64,000 nt of DNA from Domibacillus enclensis. Its GTDB lineage: Bacteria; Bacillota; Bacilli; Bacillales; Domibacillaceae. The notes under the pieces are model-generated. The model was not told the DNA's origin, made no database searches, and worked only from the letters and a program-made list of their open reading frames with translations. Position numbers and translations under genes: made by a program. Shown in pieces: positions 57,489 through 64,000 of the stretch (position 1 is its first letter; each line of letters starts with the position of its first letter). The stretch covers positions 62,001 to 126,000 of the forward strand of contig NZ_FTLX01000009.1 of NCBI RefSeq assembly GCF_900156125.1, written 5' to 3'.

Positions 57489-58472
57489 TTGAATTATCGG
57501 GAACTGGGCAATACAGGCATGAAGATAAGTGAAGTAAGCTTTGGGACATGGGCAATCGGAGGATCATGGGGAACGACAACGGATGCGGAATCGCTGAGTG
57601 CGCTGGATGACGCAATCGATCAAGGCGTGAACTTTTTCGACACGGCCGATGTATACGGCGATGGCCACAGTGAGAAGCTTCTCGCAAAAGCAACAAAAGG
57701 CAAAGAAGAGGACATTTACATCGCGACCAAGTTTTGCCGGCAGGGCGATATCCATGCGGCCGAAACGTATTCCTATGAGCAGGTAAAAGCTTATTGCGAA
57801 GCGAGCTTAAGGAGACTGGAGCGCGACCGGATTGATCTGTACCAAATCCATTGCCCGGCCACACAGATTTTGGAGGACGGGAATGTGTTTCACGTGCTGG
57901 ACCGGTTGCAGGAAGAAGGAAAAATTCGCCATTACGGCGTCAGCGTCGAAAGCGTGGAAGAAGGACTCATGTGCCTGAAGCATTCCAATGTGAAAAGCTT
58001 GCAGGTGATCTTCAACCTGTTCCGTCAAAAGCCGTCAGAAGAACTGTTTGAACAAGCAAAGGCGCAGGGCGTTGGCATCATCGTCCGTTTGCCGCTTGCA
58101 AGCGGGCTCCTGACCGGAAAATTCAAGCAAAGCGATACATTTGAAGAAGATGATCATCGGAATTTTAACAACGACGGCAAGGCGTTTAATGTAGGGGAAA
58201 CGTTTGCTGGTCTTGGCTTTCAAAAAGGGGTGGAGCTTGCCGATCAACTGAAGTGGATTGCTGACGGGCGCGGTTCGATGGCGGAAGCTTCCTTGCGCTG
58301 GATATTGGATCATCCGGAGGTCACCACGATCATTCCTGGCTTTAAAAATACAAAGCAGGTCCGTCAAAATCTTCAGGCGCTTCAAACGCCTTCTTTTTCA
58401 AAAGAGGAGCAGGAGCGGATTAACGATTTTTATCACAATGAAGTGAAACAGCATATTCGTGGCATTTATTGA
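57489..58472 (+). CDS. aldo/keto reductase
   Basis: 327 residues from a TTG eight bases after GGAGGAGGG. NADPH-dependent oxidoreductase barrel: catalytic D51 and Y56 in FFDTADVYG, K81 in IATKF, and histidine in LYQIHCP. C-terminal IIPGFKNTKQVRQNLQA binds NADPH. The subfamily resembles bacterial YghZ/Tas-like members that reduce aldehydes or ketones. Substrate unknown. Confidence 0.92.
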   Translation: MNYRELGNTGMKISEVSFGTWAIGGSWGTTTDAESLSALDDAIDQGVNFFDTADVYGDGHSEKLLAKATKGKEEDIYIATKFCRQGDIHAAETYSYEQVKAYCEASLRRLERDRIDLYQIHCPATQILEDGNVFHVLDRLQEEGKIRHYGVSVESVEEGLMCLKHSNVKSLQVIFNLFRQKPSEELFEQAKAQGVGIIVRLPLASGLLTGKFKQSDTFEEDDHRNFNNDGKAFNVGETFAGLGFQKGVELADQLKWIADGRGSMAEASLRWILDHPEVTTIIPGFKNTKQVRQNLQALQTPSFSKEEQERINDFYHNEVKQHIRGIY

Positions 58473-58475
58473 TAA

Positions 58476-58524
58476 GTGTCCGGCTTCTGGTGCGCAAAAG
58501 CACTGGGGGCCGGGCGCTTTTTTT
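58476..58524 (+). terminator. terminator after the aldo/keto reductase gene
   Basis: Imperfect stem CCGGCTTCTGGTGC / GCACTGGGGGCCGG followed by GCGCTTTTTTT. Confidence 0.65.
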
Positions 58525-58562
58525 GATATGATGCGTATATACATAAGAAGAGGAGCGATTGG

Positions 58563-59321
58563 ATGTACGAAGACTATTTAGCGTTTGCGATTGAGCTCGG
58601 AAAAGAAGCAGGTGCGTTTTTACGCCCGAATGAGGGAAAAGCAGGCGGTCAAACGATGAAGGCGGCGAAGGATTTCGTGACCGAGATGGACGTGCGCGTA
58701 GAAGCGCTCATCATTAAACGGATTCAGGCGGCTTATCCGGATCACCGCATTTTCAGTGAGGAAGCGGGAGTGATTGAATCAAACAGCGACTATGAGTGGG
58801 TAATTGACCCGATCGACGGCACGATTAATTATAGTATCGGTGTCCCGCAATACGGCGTATCCATTGCTCTTACGTACAAAGGAGAGCCTGTTGTCGGCGT
58901 CATTGATTTGCCCGGGCTGCATGAAACATATTGGGCTTCGAAGGGCGGCGGTTCGTTTAAAAACGGAGAGCCGATTCGTGTGCGCCAGGCGCCTTTGTCG
59001 GAATCGTTTGTTTCCCACAGCGATTTTGCGAAAGACGGGAATAAAGAAGCGAACACACAGCGGCTGGAGCTCCTGTCCAAAATCGTGAATGATGTGTACC
59101 GGGTCCGTATTATCGGGACGGCGGCTGTCACCCTTGCTTACATTGCAGCGGGCAAATGGGATGCGGCTCTTTATATTAATCCGGCATTTTACGATATTGC
59201 AGCAGGACAGCTTCTCGTCACCGAGGCAGGCGGTGTGATGCAAACAGCGGGTCCTTACTTGATGTTCGGACAAAAGCAGGCGGCAGACGAACTCGCTGCA
59301 TTGCTGGAGGAGTCTACATAA
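58563..59321 (+). CDS. inositol monophosphatase family protein
   Basis: 252 residues. Magnesium ligands E66/E67 in FSEEAG, D82 and D85 in DPIDGT, and the late aspartate in FYDIAAG, where family members usually have WDxAAG, so the tryptophan is replaced by phenylalanine-tyrosine. Possible substrates are inositol phosphate, fructose-1,6-bisphosphate or nucleotide phosphates. ATG at 58563 follows AGAGGAGCG. Confidence 0.9.
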   Translation: MYEDYLAFAIELGKEAGAFLRPNEGKAGGQTMKAAKDFVTEMDVRVEALIIKRIQAAYPDHRIFSEEAGVIESNSDYEWVIDPIDGTINYSIGVPQYGVSIALTYKGEPVVGVIDLPGLHETYWASKGGGSFKNGEPIRVRQAPLSESFVSHSDFAKDGNKEANTQRLELLSKIVNDVYRVRIIGTAAVTLAYIAAGKWDAALYINPAFYDIAAGQLLVTEAGGVMQTAGPYLMFGQKQAADELAALLEEST

Positions 59322-59350
59322 AGGGGAGCGTTCGTTTTTAAAAATAGTCT

Positions 59351-59378
59351 TTGTTTTTCAGTCTCTTCAGATTATAAT
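59351..59378 (+). promoter_or_regulatory. promoter of thioesterase gene
   Basis: TTGTTT (59351-59356), 16 bp, TATAAT (59373-59378), about 40 bp before the start codon. Confidence 0.5.
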
Positions 59379-59419
59379 GAGCGCATATTTCAAATTTAAA
59401 CAAAAGTGAGTGGATGAGG

Positions 59420-59932
59420 ATGAAGCCGAAAGAGTGCAAAGAATCACGCGTTGTGCGGACAAGTCGCGTTTTCCCAAATGATGTGAATAATCATAATACG
59501 TTATTCGGAGGACGGCTGATGAGCGATGTGGATCAGGTGGCATCGATTTCAGCTGCACGCCACAGCCGGAAGGAATGTGTAACAGCTTCAACCGATTCAG
59601 TCGACTTTTTACATCCGATCCGTCCGAGCGATTCCGTTTGCTTTGAATCATTTGTGACGTGGACGGGCAGTTCTTCAATGGAAGTGTTTGTGAAAATTGT
59701 CGCGGAGGACTTAAAAAGCGGGGACCGGAAAATTGCCGCAACGGCTTTTTTAACATTCGTTGCGCTGGATGATAATCGACGGCCGGCCGTTGTCCCTGGT
59801 GTAATACCTGTAAGCGATGAAGAAAAAAAGCTGCATGAAACGGCACCTATGCGCGCGAAAAAACGCCAGGAGCATAAAGCGCACAGCAAGGAGCTGGCGG
59901 CTTTTTTAACAACCGGAAAAGCGCGGCCGTAG
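59420..59932 (+). CDS. acyl-CoA thioesterase, hotdog fold (YkhA type)
   Basis: 170 residues. Hotdog domain with NDVNNHNTLFGGRLMSDVDQVASISA, where the asparagine/aspartate cluster is catalytic, and VKIVAEDL in the second half. A long charged C-terminal tail is typical of bacillar YkhA. It hydrolyses fatty acyl-CoA. Start at 59420 or 59414; neither has an ideal site. Confidence 0.9.
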   Translation: MKPKECKESRVVRTSRVFPNDVNNHNTLFGGRLMSDVDQVASISAARHSRKECVTASTDSVDFLHPIRPSDSVCFESFVTWTGSSSMEVFVKIVAEDLKSGDRKIAATAFLTFVALDDNRRPAVVPGVIPVSDEEKKLHETAPMRAKKRQEHKAHSKELAAFLTTGKARP

Positions 59933-60008
59933 GTCGTCTCATTTGCGTGCAGCCTCTTACTTTGAAATAATGAGCAGGAAATGATTTGGAAAGAGGTGCT
60001 CATTTATT

Positions 60009-60653
60009 ATGAACGTTTTAGTTGTTGGAGCGAACGGACAAATCGGACAAAAGCTGATTGAACTTATACAAAAAAGCGAAAAGCACGAAGCGCGCGCCAT
60101 GGTGCGCAAGCAGGAACAGGCAGATGCCTTTAAGGAGCAAGGGGTAGAAGCGGTAATAGCGGATCTTGAAGGAAGCGTTGATCAATTGACCGATGCCGCA
60201 CAGGGCTGTGACGCCATTGTGTTTACAGCAGGCTCCGGCGGCCATACCGGTCCCGATAAAACACTGCTCATCGACCTGGATGGGGCGGCGAAAACAGTGG
60301 AAGCGGCTGAGCAGGTTGGGGTAAAGCGGTTCATCATCGTCAGTGCCCTTCAAGCAAACAACCGTGAAAACTGGAATGAACAGATGATTCCATATTACGC
60401 AGCGAAGCACCACGCCGATCGAGCCGTAGAGCAAAGCTCCTTAACCTACACAATTGTTCGCCCCGGCGGTCTTTTAAATGATAAGGGTACAGGAAAAGTA
60501 GAAGCAGCCGAGCAGTTGGAACGAGGGTCAATCCCCCGGGAAGATGTGGCGGCAGTTATTTTCCATGCACTCGATGCAGCTCACACATTTAACCGGTCAT
60601 TTGATTTAGTTTCAGGCGAACAATCCATTAGCGAAGCGTTAAAGAATATTTGA
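60009..60653 (+). CDS. yhfK: NAD(P)-binding SDR-like protein (YhfK type)
   Basis: 214 residues. Rossmann motif GANGQIGQKL at the start, conserved AMVRKQEQ, IVFTAGSGGHTG, IVSALQANNRENW and YTIVRPGG. Closely similar in pattern to B. subtilis YhfK. Role unknown, possibly an isomerase/epimerase or redox sensor of the NmrA-like group. ATG at 60009 is preceded by GAAAGAGGTG. Repeat copy D starts eight bases after the stop. Confidence 0.88.
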   Translation: MNVLVVGANGQIGQKLIELIQKSEKHEARAMVRKQEQADAFKEQGVEAVIADLEGSVDQLTDAAQGCDAIVFTAGSGGHTGPDKTLLIDLDGAAKTVEAAEQVGVKRFIIVSALQANNRENWNEQMIPYYAAKHHADRAVEQSSLTYTIVRPGGLLNDKGTGKVEAAEQLERGSIPREDVAAVIFHALDAAHTFNRSFDLVSGEQSISEALKNI

Positions 60654-60660
60654 TAATGAA

Positions 60661-61300
60661 AGAGCTTGGGATATAATAATGAGAACGGTCCTTGAATCCG
60701 AACGATCTAGCAGCTGAAGGCCTTGATTTATTTTTTTTCTTGGAAAAGCACAGGGGCTCCGGGCTGCCGGCTCCGCTTTTCTATGTGGCGAACGCTGAAC
60801 CAGCCCAAAGTGCGCGGCTGTTTCAGCCTGTCCGCTCGTCACACGGAAGTCTCCGCCGGCTTCCCTACGCCCGTTGTGGTTCTAATGAAGCAAGGAATAT
60901 AAAAATGCTTAAAAAAGGCTTAAATTCAATGACTAACGAATGGCTGTATGAGAACGGCCTTTTCTTTTTTTACACGAATAATAGAATAAGGTTTGTTGTT
61001 ACGCCAGAACGCTTTTTTTAGTTATTACCAGTTGCTTGCCCTCCCTACTAAGGGCGGCTGGCGCAGGGCGAAGACTCGGGAGGGAGCAGCGGGTCAGGTG
61101 AGATCCATTTTTGACGCGCCAGCGGCAAAAATTAGCTCACCGCCCGCCCCTCCGAACGCGCAGCCCTGCAGAAGCCGCCCAAACTGTGTTCGCGCAAGCG
61201 CAGTCCACTAACCGATTTACCATCATGAAGAGCTCAACAGAAAGCCGAATTTGACCGTTCGGCTTTTTCTTCAGTCCATAACCTTTTCCCCTAAGCTCTT
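60661..61300 (-). repeat. dispersed structured repeat, copy D (full length)
   Basis: About 640 bp, oriented like copy C. Termini AGAGCTTGGGAT and CTAAGCTCT form an imperfect inverted pair. Both long hairpins are present; the one at 61053-61179 differs from copy C by paired compensatory changes. A terminator-like AGCCGAA / TTCGGCT hairpin lies near 61242-61265. It fills the gap between yhfK and the convergent lysR gene almost exactly. Open frames inside are not accepted as genes. Confidence 0.9.
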
Positions 61301-61303
61301 TAG

Positions 61304-62176
61304 TTAATGGATTTCTTTTAAATCGATCCGTTCGATAAAAGCAACAAAGGCTTTAACGATATTCAGCTGCAGCGACTCCTCGTGAAAAAACATCCAGCTT
61401 TTGCGGATAATCGGCTTGCCGGCCGCATCGGTCAGCTCCACCTTATGAAGGTCGTCCAGGTCGTCTAAAATCATGCTCGGGAGAATGGCATAGCCAAGGC
61501 CGTTCGCTACCATGTTTTTGCAAGTGCCTGCTTTGTCGACATCAATGCTGATAAGCGGCGGCTTTGCATAATTTTCACCCCACCAGTGGTCCACAACCAT
61601 CTTTAAATTCTGATCCGTTCGATAATCGATCCGCGGCATATCAGGCAATCGCTCCATATCGATTTGATCCTTTGAGGCAATGCAAATGGTTTCTTCAAAT
61701 AAAAGCCGTTTTTGATCCTTCCACCCGTAATCCCCTTTTACAAATCCCACATGTACATCCTGGTTGTAAATAAGATGCGTAATGTGGCTGCTCCACTCTG
61801 TTGTGACTTTAAACTCGACGTTCGGGTATTCTTCTTTAAATAGCTTTAAAATACCCGGCAGCTTATAATCCGTGAAAAAGGTTGAAACGCCAAGCCGCAG
61901 CGTTCCTGACATGCTGTTTTCCATATTAAGCACGTTTTCCTTTATGCGCTGCATCTGGTGAATCATATCATCGGCACACTTTGCCAGGTAGTCTCCCTGC
62001 GGTGTGAATTGGATGCCGCGTCTGCCGCGTGTGACAATTTGAACCCCGAATTCTTTTTCCATCTGCTTTAGTCGATTGGTTAAAGCCGGCTGTGAAACGT
62101 AAAGCGACTGTGCTGTATGTGTAATGTTCTTGTACGCATGAAGTGTTTTTAAAATAAGCCAGTCTCGTTCATCCAT
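61304..62176 (-). CDS. LysR-family transcriptional regulator
   Basis: 290 residues. Winged helix ITHTAQSLYVSQPALTNRLKQMEKEFG, followed by an effector-binding domain (LRLGVSTFFTDYKLPGILKLF). Divergent from the AbrB-family transporter gene and probably its regulator. On the reverse strand the ATG at 62176 is preceded by AAAAGAGGTGCG. Its 3' end abuts repeat D. Confidence 0.9.
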   Translation of the reverse strand: MDERDWLILKTLHAYKNITHTAQSLYVSQPALTNRLKQMEKEFGVQIVTRGRRGIQFTPQGDYLAKCADDMIHQMQRIKENVLNMENSMSGTLRLGVSTFFTDYKLPGILKLFKEEYPNVEFKVTTEWSSHITHLIYNQDVHVGFVKGDYGWKDQKRLLFEETICIASKDQIDMERLPDMPRIDYRTDQNLKMVVDHWWGENYAKPPLISIDVDKAGTCKNMVANGLGYAILPSMILDDLDDLHKVELTDAAGKPIIRKSWMFFHEESLQLNIVKAFVAFIERIDLKEIH

Positions 62177-62297
62177 AAAAGCGCACCTCTTTTAGGTATA
62201 ATAAAATTGTATGATTAAGTATATAAAAAGGATATTTTATTTATTTCTTATTGTCTATTATAGTAAATGGTACAGGAAAGAGAAAGAAGGAATGAAG

Positions 62298-63398
62298 ATG
62301 AAGGAAACAAAATGGCTGTTTATCGCCATAAGTGCTATTGGCGGACTGCTGCTGTCGTGGACGGGCTTATCGATTGGCTGGATGCTCGGAACGCTGATGG
62401 CGGCGGCAATTTTGTCTTTCACAAAGCCACATGCTGCAGGGGACAAAGGGATCCCCAAGTACTGGCTTTACATCGGCCAGTGCATATTAGGTATTGAGCT
62501 TGGCCAAAAAATAAATCTATCGGTTCTTGCCGTTTTTCAAAAAGACTGGGCGGTTATTATCATTATGCTGCTGCTGTCAATCGTGTTCTCTCTAGTATCA
62601 GGTCTCGTTTTATGGAAGTTCAGTAAAACGGATATGCTCACAAGCTTTTTCAGTACGGCACCGGGCGGCTTGTCCGCTATGCCGGGTATTGCAGAAGAAG
62701 TCGGCGCTAATACGGCAGTCGTCAGCATTCTGCAGACGATGCGTGTTTTTCTTGTGATTTTTATTATTCCGGTTGTTGTAACGGCGCTGCTGTTTCAGCC
62801 ATCTGCCGCCCCGGCTATATCGGAAGCGGGAGCAGTCTTCGGATGGAACGGACTTTTATGGACAGCTGTCCTTACGGCGACCGCTTATGCAGGCTACCGA
62901 CTAGGAAAGAAACTGAAATTCCCGGCACCCTGGCTGCTTGGAAGCATGCTGCTGACAGCTGTTGTTCAGTCAGGCTCGTCGGCTGTTGCCGGGTATGATC
63001 TCGCCGCCTACTGGCCGCGCGAAGTCATGATTGTTTCGCAAATTGTGATTGCCGCCTCTATCGGTTCGCGGTTCCGTAAAGAAATGTTCACCGGCTTAAA
63101 GCAAACGATCACTGTGGCGCTGATCAGCACGGTTGTTTTTATCGGTGCCATGTTTGCCTGTGCATTTGTTGTTTCAAAAGCAACAGGACTCGCGTTCATC
63201 ACCGCGGCACTTGCATTTGCGCCAGGGGGAGTAGCTGAAATGGCGACAACAGCAGTCGTACTTGAAGCAGATGCGACATTTGTGGTGGCTGTTCAAGTAC
63301 TGCGAATCATTGCCGTCATCCTGCTGCTTCCGCCTGTCTTTAGAATGCTTCATGCATGGGAAACGAGAAAAGAGGCACATTCGCATGCATCTGCTTAA
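62298..63398 (+). CDS. AbrB-family membrane transporter (PF05145 type)
   Basis: 366 residues, about ten membrane helices in two related halves. Each half has a glycine/proline loop: FFSTAPGGLSAMPGIAEEVG in the first and FAPGGVAEMATTAVVLEAD in the second, the hallmark of this duplication family, sometimes mislabelled ammonia monooxygenase. Substrate unknown. ATG at 62298 is chosen because GAAGG ends seven bases before it; 62292 is too close. Divergent LysR gene suggests substrate-induced expression. Confidence 0.87.
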   Translation: MKETKWLFIAISAIGGLLLSWTGLSIGWMLGTLMAAAILSFTKPHAAGDKGIPKYWLYIGQCILGIELGQKINLSVLAVFQKDWAVIIIMLLLSIVFSLVSGLVLWKFSKTDMLTSFFSTAPGGLSAMPGIAEEVGANTAVVSILQTMRVFLVIFIIPVVVTALLFQPSAAPAISEAGAVFGWNGLLWTAVLTATAYAGYRLGKKLKFPAPWLLGSMLLTAVVQSGSSAVAGYDLAAYWPREVMIVSQIVIAASIGSRFRKEMFTGLKQTITVALISTVVFIGAMFACAFVVSKATGLAFITAALAFAPGGVAEMATTAVVLEADATFVVAVQVLRIIAVILLLPPVFRMLHAWETRKEAHSHASA

Positions 63399-63453
63399 CT
63401 TCATAAATGCCCCTCATCGAGCTTCCCTTTATAATAAAAGAAAGGGAGGGGCG

Positions 63454-64000
63454 ATGATGGGGTTTTTTAGCGGATCAAAAGACATACGTATTGTAGAGCA
63501 AAGAGTCCTTTCAAGTGTAAGGGACCAGAATCAAACAAAGCAGCAGGAAACAAAGGCGATGGCAGAGACGGTGAAAGAACTGCTTGCCAGTGCATCAGGA
63601 GAAGTTATCATTTTGTGTATAGGGTCAGATCGTTCCGTAGGCGATTCGCTCGGTCCCCTTGTCGGAACGATGCTTGTAGAAGCGGGTGTGCCGCACACGG
63701 TGTATGGGACGCTTGAAGAGCCGGTCCACGCCTTTAATCTTGAAACCACTATAAAAAAAATAAACCGGCAATTTGAAAAGCCGGTTGTTTTAAGTATTGA
63801 TGCAGGGCTTGGGAACAAGGAGGATGTAGGGACTGTCTTTTTAAAAAAAGGTCCGCTTATTCCGGGAAAAGCGCTCCAAAAGGTACTGCCGCCAGTCGGG
63901 GACTATCATATAACAGGGGTAGTGAACTACCTTGATCCGCTTCCAGCTGCTCAATTTTTAAATGATACCCGGCTTTACACCGTAAGAAAGCTGGCTGAAA
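63454..64000 (+). CDS. yyaC: spore protease YyaC (cut by window end)
   Basis: About 182 residues visible, C-terminus outside the window. ILCIGSDRSVGDSLGPLVGT with paired aspartates, VYGTLEEPVHAFNLE, LSIDAGLGN and PVGDYHITGVVNY match YyaC, related to the germination protease GPR fold and made during sporulation. ATG at 63454 or 63457 behind AAAGGGAGG. Its presence supports an endospore-former. Confidence 0.92.
   Translation, partial: MMGFFSGSKDIRIVEQRVLSSVRDQNQTKQQETKAMAETVKELLASASGEVIILCIGSDRSVGDSLGPLVGTMLVEAGVPHTVYGTLEEPVHAFNLETTIKKINRQFEKPVVLSIDAGLGNKEDVGTVFLKKGPLIPGKALQKVLPPVGDYHITGVVNYLDPLPAAQFLNDTRLYTVRKLAE

Overview
The window looks like chromosomal DNA of a low-to-mid-GC, endospore-forming Firmicute of the order Bacillales. 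Strong AGGAGG-type ribosome binding sites, GTG/TTG starts, CcpA cre sites, a LicT/SacY-type antitermination leader, Zur and Fur boxes, a spore protease gene (yyaC) at the right edge, and gene groups familiar from Bacillus subtilis (rocF/rocD/rocB, scoA-scoB, yeaC-yeaD-yebA, bglP with GH1 genes, the moa/moe genes) all point that way. I cannot name the genus with confidence. I saw no rRNA, tRNA, CRISPR array, prophage or transposase gene, and no clear pseudogene.

Layout. 1-4522: arginine/ornithine catabolism (arginase cut by the left edge, ornithine aminotransferase, an acetyltransferase, RocB). 4629-6829: an ABC exporter behind a Fur-like box and a small unknown protein. 6907-10451: LysR regulator divergent from a ketone-body/acetoacetyl-CoA operon (scoA, scoB, thiolase). 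10457-13522: repeat copy A, an Rrf2 regulator, an aldehyde dehydrogenase and a flavin reductase. 13593-17948: AAA ATPase, DUF58 and transglutaminase operon. 18188-22844: phospho-beta-glycosidase with GntR regulator, a small unknown, and a chemoreceptor. 22929-29010: beta-glucoside PTS operon with two tandem GH1 enzymes, a duplicated antitermination leader, and an RpiR regulator. 29051-33496: repeat B, murB, a DUF202 protein and a persulfide dioxygenase-rhodanese with similar operators, and an SLH-anchored NlpC/P60 hydrolase. 33601-44265: DUF2254 protein, then a sucrose/alpha-galactoside locus (fructokinase, two GH32 enzymes, sucrose PTS, ScrR, GH36 alpha-galactosidase). 44279-48994: repeat C, a Zur-controlled CobW GTPase, and an SsuABC-type transporter. 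49214-56572: an unusual chemoreceptor and the molybdenum-cofactor genes. 56598-64000: esterase, aldo/keto reductase, inositol-phosphatase family, thioesterase, YhfK-like protein, repeat D, LysR/AbrB pair, and partial yyaC.

How the parts work together. Sugar metabolism dominates the middle: PTS importers phosphorylate beta-glucosides and sucrose, intracellular GH1/GH32 enzymes split the phosphosugars, and fructokinase feeds glycolysis. Control is layered: CcpA sites, antitermination, GntR/RpiR/LacI repressors. Metal and sulfur homeostasis is represented by Fur-, Zur- and CstR-like operators. The right third holds six pterin and molybdenum-insertion genes plus moeB.

The most unusual observations are three. 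(1) A family of four dispersed, noncoding 0.28-0.64 kb elements has inverted ends and long hairpins with compensatory base changes between copies. (2) The complete bglP control region (cre, promoter, antiterminator, terminator) is duplicated in tandem. (3) Two intergenic arrays of short palindromic motifs repeat at about 20-21 bp although their core motifs differ.
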